Shown one piece after another: positions 25,491 through 39,095 of a stretch of DNA of 64,000 nt. The DNA is from PWQG01 sp040882255 (GTDB taxonomy: Bacteria > Pseudomonadota > Gammaproteobacteria > Pseudomonadales > Pseudohongiellaceae), in assembly GCA_040882255.1 (NCBI GenBank), contig JBBEBP010000011.1:372001-436000 (forward strand). Reading direction: 5' to 3'. Positions within the stretch are counted from its first letter, which is position 1; every line of letters starts with the position of its first letter. Both the position numbers and the translations under genes were made by a program. The notes under the pieces were generated by a model. The model searched no databases. It saw only the letters and a list, made by a program, of their open reading frames with translations, and was not told where the DNA came from.

Positions 25491-26321
25491 TCACTGCCTT
25501 GTCAACCGCATCCCTTCACCCGGCACCACCCCCTCAGGCACCCCTGCCGACCACCGCCACGGGTTGATATCCAGCCCGCCCCGGCGCAGGAACTGGATGC
25601 CCACCACCAGCCACTGCGGCTCACAGCGCGTCCAAAGGTCACAGAAGATCCGCTCCACACAGTCCTCGTGGAAACCCTGATGTTGCCGATACGACAGCAC
25701 GTAGCGCAGCAGCCCACCATGGTCGATGGCGCCCCCCTCATACCGGATGATGACCGTTCCCCAGTCCGGCTGCCCCGTGACCGGGCAATTGGAACGGAAC
25801 AGATGACTGTACAATGCCTCCCGGACCGCCCGGCCCGCATCAGCCTTCAGGAGTCCGGGCGCCGGCTCCCGGCCTGCGGCCACTACAGGATGCGCCTCCA
25901 GCCGTATACCGCCAGCCAGCACAGTATCTCCGGCAGGAAGCCCATCTACTGCCAGCAGTTCAACACCGATATCGGCCTGTGCGGCTGCGGACAAATCCCG
26001 GACAAGAGTTTCCCGTAACTGCGTCCGGTCAGCAAAACGGCTCTGATTGAGGGAGTTGAAATAGAGCTTCAGGGACTTGGATTCAATCAGATTCGGCGAA
26101 TCCTGTGGGACAGCCAACCGGGCAATGCCCACCTGCGGCATCTCCTGCCCGTCCAGCCAGGAAAGCTCATAGGCGTGCCAGATGTCATGCCCGGAAAACG
26201 GCAAGGGATTCGTGCAGGAAAGCTGTAGCCGGTTATCCGCGCGCGGGACCGGAAACAACACGTCCGGGGCATACTGCGCGGGATATTCGGTCTGCCGGCC
26301 AAGAGGGTTTTCTGTCGTCAT
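25491..26321 (-). CDS. queF: NADPH-dependent 7-cyano-7-deazaguanine reductase
   Basis: Reduces preQ0 to preQ1 in queuosine biosynthesis. The 276-residue length is the long (bimodular) QueF form of gammaproteobacteria. The N-terminal module has ESKSLKLYFNSLNQ with the preQ0-binding Glu and NADPH-motif region; the C-terminal module has SNCPVTGQPDWG with the catalytic Cys and Asp, and FHEDCVERI. GGAGG six bases before the ATG at 26321 favours it over the GTG one codon upstream. The gap of 61 bases after the tandem repeats holds nothing I recognise. Confidence 0.95.
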   Translation of the reverse strand: MTTENPLGRQTEYPAQYAPDVLFPVPRADNRLQLSCTNPLPFSGHDIWHAYELSWLDGQEMPQVGIARLAVPQDSPNLIESKSLKLYFNSLNQSRFADRTQLRETLVRDLSAAAQADIGVELLAVDGLPAGDTVLAGGIRLEAHPVVAAGREPAPGLLKADAGRAVREALYSHLFRSNCPVTGQPDWGTVIIRYEGGAIDHGGLLRYVLSYRQHQGFHEDCVERIFCDLWTRCEPQWLVVGIQFLRRGGLDINPWRWSAGVPEGVVPGEGMRLTRQ

Positions 26322-26339
26322 CACCCACCTCCGTAACGG

Positions 26340-27122
26340 TCAGTGGCGCAGACCGGTGCCCCGCCGCAGCAGAGCGAGAGCAGCGCTGGCAAGGGCCGCA
26401 ATGAAAAACACCAGCATGAACAAGGCCCACCAGACGTTGACGTCGGAAGTGCCCAGTATTCCGAAGCGGAACGTGTTGATCATGTAGAGCACCGGATTGA
26501 GCGCCGAGATGAACTGCCCGAATGACGGCAACAGATCAATCGAGTAGAACACCCCGCCCAGGTAGATCAGCGGCGTCAACACAAAAGTCGGAATGATCGA
26601 GATGTCGTCGAAGGTGTTGGCGAACAGCGCATTCAGAAAACCGGCCAGGGAAAAGACCACCGAGGTCAGCAGCACCACCAGTATGGTCAGCAAGGGGTGC
26701 TGTATGCTCAGGTCCGTGAAAATGAAGGACATGATGGTGACAATCAGTCCCACAAACAGTCCCCGCGCCATGCCTCCCGCACAGAAGCCGGCCAGCGTTA
26801 TCCAGTCCGGCACCGGCGAAACGAGAATTTCCTCCACACTGCGCTGGAACTTGTGACTGAAAAACGACGAGGCCACATTCGAATACGAGTTCTGGATGAC
26901 CGCCATCATGATCAGGCCCGGCACGATGAACTGCATATAGTCGATGCCTCCCATCTCGCCGATCCGACGCCCGATCAGGTTGCCGAAGATCAGGAAATAC
27001 AGTGCGATCGTGATGGCCGGCGGCACCAGTGTCTGCATCCAGATGCGGGTGAAGCGCCGCACCTCCTTGATCACGATGGTCTGGAAAGCCACCAGGAGAA
27101 AACGTCGACTGCCCCCCATCAT
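26340..27122 (-). CDS. ABC-2 type transporter permease
   Basis: A 260-residue inner-membrane permease with six membrane segments and the ABC-2 signature region, including FLIFGNLIGRRIGEMGGIDYMQFIVPG and SFFSHKFQRSVEEILVSPVP. It resembles the E. coli YadH type. Its ATG overlaps the ATPase stop (ATGA), so the two make one exporter. The substrate is unknown; the family includes drug, lipid and polysaccharide exporters. Confidence 0.88.
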   Translation of the reverse strand: MMGGSRRFLLVAFQTIVIKEVRRFTRIWMQTLVPPAITIALYFLIFGNLIGRRIGEMGGIDYMQFIVPGLIMMAVIQNSYSNVASSFFSHKFQRSVEEILVSPVPDWITLAGFCAGGMARGLFVGLIVTIMSFIFTDLSIQHPLLTILVVLLTSVVFSLAGFLNALFANTFDDISIIPTFVLTPLIYLGGVFYSIDLLPSFGQFISALNPVLYMINTFRFGILGTSDVNVWWALFMLVFFIAALASAALALLRRGTGLRH

Positions 27123-28039
27123 TGCCCCCTTACCCGTGACAGGAATACTTCTTCCAGTCGATTGTTTTTGTTACGCATGCTCCGCACCGCGATATTCTTC
27201 GCCTTGAGCTCGGCGAACAACTGCGTCAGATCACAGGACGTGGAAACACTGACTTCAAAAGTGTGATCATCGACCCAGTGGCTGCTGGCTTCTCCCACCG
27301 TAAACTCCGGCGCGATACTGATGGGCTCGTGTGTATCAAAGACCAGCACCTGGCGCTGTAACTTGCCGAGCAGGGCTTTCATGCTGGTATTCTCGACGAT
27401 CTGCCCTTCATTGATGATGGCTATATTGCGGCACAGGCTCTCGGCTTCCTCCAGGTAATGGGTGGTCAACACGATGGTGGTACCGGCCCGGTTGATCTCC
27501 TGCAGGAACGTCCACATGGAGTGGCGCAGCTCTATGTCCACGCCCGCCGTCGGTTCGTCCAGAATCAACAGACGCGGCTCATGCACCAGTGCGCGGGCAA
27601 TCATCAGACGCCGCTTCATGCCCCCGGACAACGTCCGTGAGCGCGCATCGCGTTTATCCCACAGATCCAGCTGACGCAGGTATTTCTCCGTGCGTTCGCG
27701 GGCCAGACTGCGGGGCAGGCCATAGTACCCCGCCTGGGTCATGACAATATCGCCGACCTTCTCGAATTGGCTGAAATTGACTTCCTGGGGCACCACGCCC
27801 AGATCGCATTTGGCCTGATATTCTTCGCGGGCCAGATCATGCCCGAAAATGCTGACCTCGCCCTGTGACTGACGCACCAACGTCGAGATGATGCCGATGA
27901 TAGTCGACTTGCCGGCCCCGTTCGGGCCCAACAGGGCAAAGAAATCATTCTGTTCGACGTCCAGATCGACGCCGCGCAGGGCCACATGGCCGCTGGCGTA
28001 GGTCTTGTGCAGATTGCGTACAGAAATTGCGGTGGTCAT
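27119..28039 (-). CDS. ABC transporter ATP-binding protein
   Basis: A 306-residue ATPase for the exporter, of the YadG/DrrA type. Walker A is GPNGAGKSTIIGI, the Q-loop VVPQEVNF, the ABC signature LSGGMKRRLMIARAL, Walker B LLILDEPTAGVD and the H-loop TTHYLEE. The C-terminal ~80 residues form the extra domain common in exporters of this class. It is the first gene of the pair and starts 61 bases after the intron 3' end, so the intron insertion may lie in or near its promoter. Confidence 0.9.
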   Translation of the reverse strand: MTTAISVRNLHKTYASGHVALRGVDLDVEQNDFFALLGPNGAGKSTIIGIISTLVRQSQGEVSIFGHDLAREEYQAKCDLGVVPQEVNFSQFEKVGDIVMTQAGYYGLPRSLARERTEKYLRQLDLWDKRDARSRTLSGGMKRRLMIARALVHEPRLLILDEPTAGVDIELRHSMWTFLQEINRAGTTIVLTTHYLEEAESLCRNIAIINEGQIVENTSMKALLGKLQRQVLVFDTHEPISIAPEFTVGEASSHWVDDHTFEVSVSTSCDLTQLFAELKAKNIAVRSMRNKNNRLEEVFLSRVRGQ

Positions 28040-28139
28040 GCCGGCTCCACTCGGTCAGTATCGATCCGCCAGGACAGAACGGCGGAGCGCTGATGATACG
28101 ATCAAGTAGGAGGGGGAGTCACCTCCCCCGTCCTCTCAC

Positions 28140-28172
28140 ACCACCGGGCATACGGTTCCGTACCACGGCGGT

Positions 28173-28174
<2 letters not shown>
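28140..28174 (-). other. Group II intron domain V
   Basis: A 35-base hairpin whose outer stem ACCGCC/GGTGGT contains the CGC triad expected for class IIC, with an inner stem GTACG/CGTAT closed by GAAC. The reverse transcriptase stop codon overlaps its 5' edge by two bases. Confidence 0.7.
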
Positions 28175-29561
<1,387 letters not shown>

Positions 29562-30004
29562 CAGCACACCACGAGAACTCACCGCCTACTGGCGGCCAAC
29601 CATGTTCGGCCCTTCAGTATGCGGTGACACACCTACTATGGCCTCTGCTGAGTTCTGGCTCCCCATCCCCACCTCTCACGAGGTGAGTAGCACAGTGGCA
29701 GGGAACCAGACTTCCCAGGGTAAGACGCGTGACCTTCACACTTATGCCCGCCGCATCTACGTCCGCCGTTCCCGTGCAAGTATCGGGCTTTGAAGATATG
29801 GGCCTTCTCACCCACAGCGGCCGCCTCGTATGCGATTCCTGTTCGTCGGGCCAGTGCTTTGCCTGCGGCTTCCTTCAGATTCCACCTCACGATGGACACC
29901 CTTGCCGGGTCCACAGGGGACTTGCACCCCCAAGTCATCCGACCACCACCACGTGTATCGGAACAGCGCCCGTCAAGGCGCTACGCGCCATGCCTGGCGC
30001 ACCC

Positions 30005-30033
30005 AAAAAAAAAGCCTGGCAAAAGCCAGGCTT
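30005..30033 (-). terminator. Rho-independent terminator of tRNA-Glu
   Basis: AAGCCTGGC and GCCAGGCTT (30012-30020 and 30025-30033) form a perfect 9-bp stem with a four-base loop. On the minus strand it runs into nine T residues. The group II intron begins three bases after this tract. Confidence 0.92.
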
Positions 30034-30040
30034 ATTAAAT

Positions 30041-30116
30041 TGGCGTCCCCTAGGGGTTTCGAACCCCTGTTGCCAGGATGAAAACCTGGTGTCCTAGGCC
30101 TCTAGACGAAGGGGAC
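30041..30116 (-). tRNA. tRNA-Glu (TTC anticodon)
   Basis: A 76-nt cloverleaf. The acceptor GTCCCCT pairs with AGGGGAC, the anticodon stem CAGG/CCTG encloses TTTTCAT (anticodon TTC), the T-arm is AGGGG-TTCGAAA-CCCCT, and CCA is encoded. It has its own promoter and terminator. Confidence 0.97.
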
Positions 30117-30158
30117 AGGTGGTAAACTTGTGTCCTGCTTTGCTGCAGAAAGCGCGGC

Positions 30159-30187
30159 ATTCTAAGTGGCTTTTTTCCACTCGTCAA
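30159..30187 (-). promoter_or_regulatory. Sigma-70 promoter of tRNA-Glu
   Basis: TTGACG (30182-30187) and TAGAAT (30159-30164) with an exact 17-base spacer on the minus strand. A GC-rich discriminator (GCCGCGC) follows, the pattern of stringently controlled stable-RNA promoters. Predicted start near 30152, 36 bases before the tRNA. Confidence 0.75.
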
Positions 30188-30332
30188 GCCTTCCCGCTCA
30201 ACTTTTTCTGCCAGTGACTCTGCCAGTGACAGAGTCGCCTCGTGTCACCGAATCTGCGCGGCATAATAGCAGAAAAATCCATGGTCGTATATGCCATAAT
30301 GCGCGCCGGACAGACGGAGGGCTCAATCACCC

Positions 30333-31022
30333 ATGGCAGTATTCCTTATTCTAACGGCGCTCCTTGCGGCGGTGGCCGTCATCGTGTTTTTTCTGCGGCG
30401 CCAGCAGAGCCGTGCCACGACAAAGTACGCGGAAAGGCACCAGCCACTACCCCCTCTTCAGCCTCCGGAACTGGAAACCACAGAATCCGGTGCGAAAACC
30501 GGTGTGAAACTCGGCGAGAAATCCGGTGTGAAATCCGGGACAGTCCCGAAATCCGGGACTGTCCCGGATTTCACAAGCACTACAGCCCCGCCCCGGGATT
30601 GGCTAAAGCAATGTCAGACGCTAAGGAGCGAAGGAAACCTGGACGAGGCCATGGCGCTCAGTGAACAGGCGCTTCCACAGCTGCAGGCCCTGGAACAGCA
30701 GGCGCTCATACTCCGCGCCAGACTCCGCCGCGCGCGCCAGTTGGAAGACCAGCAGGCGACGCGCCGCTGGCTGAATGCCCTGTACCAGGTCGCAGCCCGG
30801 GCCAGTTGCCTGCATGACGCGCCGCCACCGGACCGGCCAGAAGCACCCCGGCGCATGGCCGACGTCATGGACCGCAGCGAACTGGACGCAATGGAATTAC
30901 CCTACGATGAGATCGGTCACGAAAAGCTGAAACTGCTGGGCAAGACAGACCGGCTGCTACTCGAAGCCCTGTACGGAGAACCCCGCCGGCACGTCAGCGC
31001 GCGCGAATGGCTCCGCCTGTGA
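30333..31022 (+). CDS. Hypothetical membrane-anchored protein
   Basis: A 229-residue protein I do not recognise. It has one N-terminal membrane segment (residues 3-21, then FFLRRQQSR, so the C-terminus is probably cytoplasmic). A low-complexity Gly/Lys/Ser/Val linker at about residues 50-85 is partly encoded by a palindromic repeat (30528-30574). A helical, TPR-like region follows (LDEAMALSEQALPQLQALEQQALILRARL), then a conserved-looking C-terminus (LKLLGKTDRLLLEALYGEPRRHVSAREWLRL). GGAGGG lies 11 bases before the ATG. Confidence 0.75.
   Translation: MAVFLILTALLAAVAVIVFFLRRQQSRATTKYAERHQPLPPLQPPELETTESGAKTGVKLGEKSGVKSGTVPKSGTVPDFTSTTAPPRDWLKQCQTLRSEGNLDEAMALSEQALPQLQALEQQALILRARLRRARQLEDQQATRRWLNALYQVAARASCLHDAPPPDRPEAPRRMADVMDRSELDAMELPYDEIGHEKLKLLGKTDRLLLEALYGEPRRHVSAREWLRL
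30528..30574. repeat. Perfect 20-bp inverted repeat inside a coding region
   Basis: The arms at 30528-30547 and 30555-30574 are exact complements, separated by seven bases, with a GGGACAGTCCC / GGGACTGTCCC core. The same core occurs in the large palindrome at 41749-41858. It is read through in frame by the surrounding gene, adding a SGTVPKSGTVPDF-type linker. Confidence 0.85.
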
Positions 31023-31162
31023 CCATTGCAGCGCGGCCTGCTGCATCATGCTGTATTTCACGGCAGCTGTGAGAATGCTATTCTGCCGCCCTGTTGTATA
31101 CTGCAGGCTGAAACACAGTACGCAAAGCGCAGACCACCACAAGCAACCGGAGTGACCGCCCC

Positions 31163-31834
31163 ATGCTCAGGGAAGAACAGGCCCGCAGTATGCTGGCCAT
31201 GCAGGCCGCCATGAACCGCCATATCGACCCGGACTGGGTCAGCGCCGCCTACCCCTACCTGCGCGCCGTCGTCATCGAGGCCGCCGAAGCCATGGAACAC
31301 CACGGCTGGAAATGGTGGAAGCACCAGCGCTGCGACCTGCCCCAGCTGCAGATGGAAGTCATCGACATCTGGCATTTCCTGATGTCCCGGCTGCTGCTGG
31401 ATCACCACGGTGACGAGGAGGCGGCCCTGACAGAGCTGATGAAAGAAGCCGCCATCGACCCCGGGACGGTCATCCTGCGGTTTGACGGCCATGACTACAC
31501 ACCGGCCTCACTGCCCCTGCTTGACAAGTTGCAGCTGCTCTCGGCCACCGCTGCGGCAGACCGCACGGAAATTCCGCTGTTCGCCGCACTTCTGGAAGAC
31601 TGTGGTATGGACTGGAGTGAGCTGTTCAGGCAGTACACCGGCAAGAATGTCCTGAACGGATTCCGCCAGGACCATGGTTACAAGGAAGGCCACTACCGCA
31701 AGACCTGGCAGGGTCGGGAAGACAATGAACACCTGGTCGAGCTGATGGACTCGCTGGATGCAGCACCGGCGACGTTCCGGGACGAGTTGTACAAGGCTCT
31801 GGAATCACGGTACGAGGCTGCGGATAATCGATAA
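31163..31834 (+). CDS. Dimeric (all-alpha) dUTP diphosphatase
   Basis: Hydrolyses dUTP (and probably dUDP) to dUMP, keeping uracil out of DNA. The 223 residues are helical, and the metal-binding pattern ExxE...ExxD is seen as EAAEAMEHHGWKWWK (near residue 40) and MEVIDIWHF (near residue 64). A second acidic region and NGFRQDHGYKEGHY complete the family pattern. This is the MazG-superfamily dUTPase, unrelated to the trimeric Dut. It converges on nfuA with a palindromic repeat between them. Confidence 0.85.
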   Translation: MLREEQARSMLAMQAAMNRHIDPDWVSAAYPYLRAVVIEAAEAMEHHGWKWWKHQRCDLPQLQMEVIDIWHFLMSRLLLDHHGDEEAALTELMKEAAIDPGTVILRFDGHDYTPASLPLLDKLQLLSATAAADRTEIPLFAALLEDCGMDWSELFRQYTGKNVLNGFRQDHGYKEGHYRKTWQGREDNEHLVELMDSLDAAPATFRDELYKALESRYEAADNR

Positions 31835-31852
31835 AAAGCAGGCTTTATTTAC

Positions 31853-31938
31853 TCTCGCGGAGATCGCCGAGAACGCGGAGAAAACCCGTTCTTTATCACA
31901 GCTCGGATCTCTCTGCGTTCTTGGCGATCTCCGCGAGA
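31853..31938. repeat. Dispersed palindromic element, copy B
   Basis: Two 29-base arms (31853-31881 and 31910-31938) are inverted complements with two mismatches, sharing TCTCGCGGAGATCGCC. They are separated by 28 bases. It lies between the converging dUTPase and nfuA genes and may also act as a bidirectional terminator hairpin. Family members are at 4296-4396 and 37070-37180. Confidence 0.8.
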
Positions 31939-31975
31939 CCATTCATTTTTCAACCTTTGCGAGCCCTTGAACAGG

Positions 31976-32563
31976 TCACTTGAAGTACGCGTTTTCCCGA
32001 TACGTATGATCGGTGGCGTCCTGGATCGCGGTCAACTGCGGGATCTGCTCCTTCAGCGTCTTCTCCACGCCTTCCTTCAACGTCATATCGACCATGCCGC
32101 AGCCCTGGCACCCGCCGCCAAAGCGCAGTACCGCCACGGTGTCGTCGGTGACCTCTTCCAGAGTGACCACACCGCCATGCGCCGCCAGTGAAGGGTTGAC
32201 CTCGTTGTACAAGACATAGTTGATCCGGTCCTCGATCGGGCTGTCCTCGCGGATCTTCGGCAGGCGGGAATTGGGTGCCTTGATGGTCAACTGACCACCC
32301 ATGCTGTCCTTCGAGTAGTCGACCACCGCCTCTTCCAGGAACGGAACGCTGCGTTCCTCGATCCAGACGCTGAAAGCATCCAGCTCCATCTTCTGGTCGT
32401 CTTCCTTCTCTTCGCCCGGCCGGCAGAACGACAGGCAGGTCTCCGCCTTCGGGGTGCCGGGGTCGAGAATGAAGACCCGTACGCCAATACCCTCGCAGTC
32501 CTGCTTGTCCAGCAACTCCTTCAGATAAGCCTGGGCCGGTTCGGTAATCGTGATCATTGTCAT
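31976..32563 (-). CDS. nfuA: Fe-S biogenesis protein NfuA
   Basis: Carrier that delivers 4Fe-4S clusters to apo-enzymes. The 195-residue protein has an N-terminal degenerate A-type domain (MITITEPAQAYLKELL...) and a C-terminal Nfu domain with the cluster-binding CxxC in GGGCQGCGMVDMTL. Length and layout match E. coli NfuA (191 residues). A start two codons later is possible. It is divergent from metH. Confidence 0.95.
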   Translation of the reverse strand: MTMITITEPAQAYLKELLDKQDCEGIGVRVFILDPGTPKAETCLSFCRPGEEKEDDQKMELDAFSVWIEERSVPFLEEAVVDYSKDSMGGQLTIKAPNSRLPKIREDSPIEDRINYVLYNEVNPSLAAHGGVVTLEEVTDDTVAVLRFGGGCQGCGMVDMTLKEGVEKTLKEQIPQLTAIQDATDHTYRENAYFK

Positions 32564-32695
32564 CGGTTCTGGTTTCCCGTCGCGCGGTTGAATGTCCGGT
32601 AATGGCGGGCATCACGGATGATGCCCTCTATATCCGACCATTTTACTTGGTTATTGGGGTCTCTGGCCAGCCCGGTCCGCCGACAGCGGCACGGA

Positions 32696-32723
32696 AGGCG
32701 CAACTTCTGGTAGAATTGCGCCT
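32696..32723. promoter_or_regulatory. Hairpin in the nfuA-metH intergenic region
   Basis: AGGCGCAA and TTGCGCCT form a perfect 8-bp inverted repeat with a 12-base loop, 38 bases before the metH start. The loop carries TAGAAT, a possible -10 box without a matching -35. The role is unknown; no known SAM, SAH or cobalamin riboswitch consensus is evident in the 198-bp gap. Confidence 0.35.
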
Positions 32724-32761
32724 CCTCGCCAGAACCAGACCCTATAGAGTGGACCATCAGC

Positions 32762-36463
<3,702 letters not shown>

Positions 36464-36482
36464 GGGCCTGGGGGATAGTGGA

Positions 36483-36755
36483 ATGGCGAAAGACAGCGAC
36501 GACCAGACAAGAGAAAGCGGAGATCAGGAAGAGCACCGGGACACAGACACCGGCTCACCGGAAGCGCGGCAACGGCTGCCCTTCTGGCGGATGATGCTGA
36601 GTGTGATACAGGCGAGCTTCGGCGTGCAGAGCCGGGAGAACAAGGAACGGGATTTTGCCCAGGGCTCCATCACCGGCTTCATTGTCGCGGCGTTGATCTT
36701 CACCGTGCTGTTCGTGCTGATACTGATGTTCATCGTCAGCCTGGTGACCGGCTGA
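36483..36755 (+). CDS. DUF2970 small membrane protein
   Basis: A 90-residue protein with an acidic, hydrophilic N-terminus, the DUF2970 signature FWRMMLSVIQASFGVQSRENKERDF, and one C-terminal membrane helix (about residues 66-88). Function is unknown. It lies 19 bases after metH and is probably co-transcribed. Confidence 0.82.
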   Translation: MAKDSDDQTRESGDQEEHRDTDTGSPEARQRLPFWRMMLSVIQASFGVQSRENKERDFAQGSITGFIVAALIFTVLFVLILMFIVSLVTG

Positions 36756-36798
36756 CGACGAACATCCGGCACGGACGGATTACACCCCCGGCGGTGCC

Positions 36799-36930
36799 TC
36801 AAAGACTGGCAAAATAGCTGGTCAGACCCACAACGATCAGGACGATGGCCAGTATGGCCACGGCGTCCACACGGCTGTTTTCCTGGATTTCTTCCTCGGT
36901 AAAAGGCTGCTCGGGATTATTCTCGCTCAT
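36799..36930 (-). CDS. 43-residue single-span membrane protein
   Basis: A short frame with a good ribosome-binding site (GGAGAG, about 6 bases before ATG). The product has an acidic N-terminus (MSENNPEQPFTEEEIQE) and one membrane helix (about residues 22-41, AVAILAIVLIVVGLTSYF). No family is recognised. It converges on the DUF2970 gene. Real small membrane proteins commonly look like this, and the clear hydrophobic segment and RBS support it. Confidence 0.6.
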   Translation of the reverse strand: MSENNPEQPFTEEEIQENSRVDAVAILAIVLIVVGLTSYFASL

Positions 36931-37069
36931 CACTGCTCTCCAATAGATCCACCGCCCGAACACAGCGCGGGCTTCGGGTGCAGCATTGTAATGAGCTGGC
37001 GGCAGGAATCAAGTAGAACCGGCTCAAGCCGGGCCGCGCAGGGACGGCAGAGACCGCAAATAACGCCAG

Positions 37070-37180
37070 AACCGGATGATCTCGCGGAGATCGCCAAGAG
37101 CGCAGAGAAGAGCAGAATACTGTAAATGGAAAACGGGGGTTTCTTGGCGACCTCCGCGATCTCCGCGAGATTATCCGGTT
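37070..37180. repeat. Dispersed palindromic element, copy C
   Basis: A 111-bp imperfect palindrome. AACCGGATGATCTCGCGG at the left end matches the complement of the right end (ATCTCCGCGAGATTATCCGG region) over 25 bases with one mismatch. The right arm has an extra GATCTCCGCGA duplication. The core matches copies A and B. It lies in the 509-bp gap before cysI. Confidence 0.75.
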
Positions 37181-37214
37181 TTGCTTTCCTCGCGAGATCA
37201 CCGCCGACCCGCCG

Positions 37215-37430
37215 CAAAATCCTAGATTTTTTTCTTATATCTTTATGTACAACCGGCTATTTGACCGCCTTTCTCAGCTCAACATATTAATTCTTTAATT
37301 CTTATTATTCATAATGTTATAGAGTTTACTTGATGTTTATTATCATTTATCTCTACGCTACCCGACGCACATGAGACATTAGTATTCCGCCGGTCCAGTC
37401 ATTACAATTCACGCCCCTGACATTTCAACC
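37215..37430 (+). promoter_or_regulatory. AT-rich upstream region of cysI
   Basis: About 215 bases that are strikingly AT-rich for this GC-rich chromosome (runs such as TTAATTCTTTAATTCTTATT near 37290-37310). It contains several -10-like hexamers but no promoter I can place with confidence. It probably holds the cysI promoter and a binding site for a LysR-type (CysB-like) or nucleoid regulator. No coding frame is supported. Confidence 0.45.
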
Positions 37431-37439
37431 GAAGTCCCT

Positions 37440-39095
37440 ATGTATCGCTACGACGAGTACGACCACCAGATGCTGGAAGACCGCGTCGCGCAGTTCCGTG
37501 ACCAGACGGCGCGCTACCTGGACGGCAAGCTCAGTGAAGACGAGTTCCTGCCGCTGCGTCTGCAGAACGGCCTGTACATCCAGCGCCATGCACCCATGCT
37601 GCGGCTCGCGATTCCGTACGGCATGCTGTCCACGCGGCAACTGCGCAAGCTGGCCTTCATTGCCGATCACTACGACAAGGGCTACGGGCACTTCACGACC
37701 CGGCAGAACATCCAGTTCAACTGGCCCCTGCTGGAGGAGGTACCGGAGATTCTGGCCCACCTGGCCGAGGTCGAGATGCATGCCATCCAGACCAGCGGCA
37801 ACTGCATCCGCAATACCACCACCGACCAGTATGCCGGCGCGACCGCGCACGAAATCGAGGATGCGCGGCCGTGGTGCGAGCTCATCCGCCAGTGGTCCTC
37901 CTTCCACCCCGAGTTCGCCTACCTGCCCCGCAAGTTCAAGATTGCGGTCTCTGGCGGCGAGTACGACCGCGCAGCCACCCAGGTGCACGACATCGGCCTG
38001 TACATGGTCCGCAACGAAGACGGGGAAACCGGCTTCCGGGTGCTGGTCGGCGGCGGTTTGGGGCGTACACCGATCATCGGCAAGGAAATCCGCAGCTTTC
38101 TGCCGAAACAAGACCTGCTGACCTACCTGGATGCCATACTGCGTGTCTATAACCGCAGCGGGCGCCGGGACAACAAGTTCAAGGCCCGGATCAAGATCCA
38201 GGTCAAGGAAACCGGTATGGACGCATTCCGCGACCAGGTCGAGCAGGAATGGGCGCTGCTGAAAGACGGCCCCCTGACCCTCACCCAGGCCGAAGTCGAA
38301 CGCTGCAAGCGTTTCTTCCGCGACCCCGATTACCGCGAGTTGCCCGAGCACAACGAAACGCTGGAGAAGGCGCTGCAGAAGGACATCCTGTTCGCCAACT
38401 GGTACGAGTGTAACGTGGCCGAGCACAAGAAACCCGGTTATGCCATTGCCACCGTGTCCCTGAAGCCGACCGGCACGGCGCCCGGTGATGTGACCTCGCA
38501 GCAGATGCGCTTCATCGCCGACCTGGCCGACCGTTACAGCTTTGGCGAACTGCGCGTCACCCATAACCAGAACGTCGTGCTGGCGGACGTGGAGCAGGAT
38601 TCACTGTACGAGCTCTGGCAGGCCCTGCAGAGTCAACAGCTGGGCACCGGCAACCTGTCCCTGCTCAGTGACATGATCTGCTGCCCCGGCGGCGATTTCT
38701 GCGCACTGGCCAACGCCAAGTCCATCCCCATCGCCGAGGCCATACAACGTCACTTCAGCGATGAGGAGCTGCGCGACATCGGTGAACTGTCCATCAATAT
38801 TTCCGGCTGCATGAACGCCTGCGGACATCATCACGTGGGCAACATCGGCATCCTGGGCGTGGACAAAAAAGGCCAGGAGTTCTACCAGGTGTCACTGGGC
38901 GGCAAGGCGGACAACGATGCGGCCATCGGCAAGATCATCGGCCCGGCTTTCGCCCAGGAAGAGATACCGGAAGTCATTGCCCGGATCGTTGCGGTGTACC
39001 GCGAGAACCGGCGGGAAGGCGAGCGCTTCATCGACACCTTCTCGCGCCTGGACATTGCACCGTTCAAGGAGAGGGTCTATGCCAAAAATCATTAA
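37440..39095 (+). CDS. cysI: Sulfite reductase hemoprotein (CysI-type nitrite/sulfite reductase)
   Basis: Six-electron reduction of sulfite to sulfide in assimilatory sulfur metabolism, using siroheme and a 4Fe-4S cluster. The 551 residues have two ferredoxin-like/siroheme repeats; HFTTRQNIQFNW and RVTHNQNVVLADV are the siroheme-binding strands. The cluster cysteines are in MICCPGGDFC and SGCMNACGHHH. The pairing with a DUF934 gene rather than cysJ suggests a ferredoxin or other donor instead of the CysJ flavoprotein. The start follows a long AT-rich region. Confidence 0.93.
   Translation: MYRYDEYDHQMLEDRVAQFRDQTARYLDGKLSEDEFLPLRLQNGLYIQRHAPMLRLAIPYGMLSTRQLRKLAFIADHYDKGYGHFTTRQNIQFNWPLLEEVPEILAHLAEVEMHAIQTSGNCIRNTTTDQYAGATAHEIEDARPWCELIRQWSSFHPEFAYLPRKFKIAVSGGEYDRAATQVHDIGLYMVRNEDGETGFRVLVGGGLGRTPIIGKEIRSFLPKQDLLTYLDAILRVYNRSGRRDNKFKARIKIQVKETGMDAFRDQVEQEWALLKDGPLTLTQAEVERCKRFFRDPDYRELPEHNETLEKALQKDILFANWYECNVAEHKKPGYAIATVSLKPTGTAPGDVTSQQMRFIADLADRYSFGELRVTHNQNVVLADVEQDSLYELWQALQSQQLGTGNLSLLSDMICCPGGDFCALANAKSIPIAEAIQRHFSDEELRDIGELSINISGCMNACGHHHVGNIGILGVDKKGQEFYQVSLGGKADNDAAIGKIIGPAFAQEEIPEVIARIVAVYRENRREGERFIDTFSRLDIAPFKERVYAKNH

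Noticed and set aside
24637..25567. Long open frames on both strands through the 201-bp repeats (265 and 272 residues)
   Set aside because: They persist only because 201 is divisible by three. They run through the tRNA gene, have no ribosome-binding site and consist of three identical translated repeats; I treat the region as non-coding.
32564..32761. Riboswitch (SAH, SAM or cobalamin) before metH
   Set aside because: I compared the gap by eye with the remembered consensus cores and found none; only a simple 8-bp hairpin is visible.
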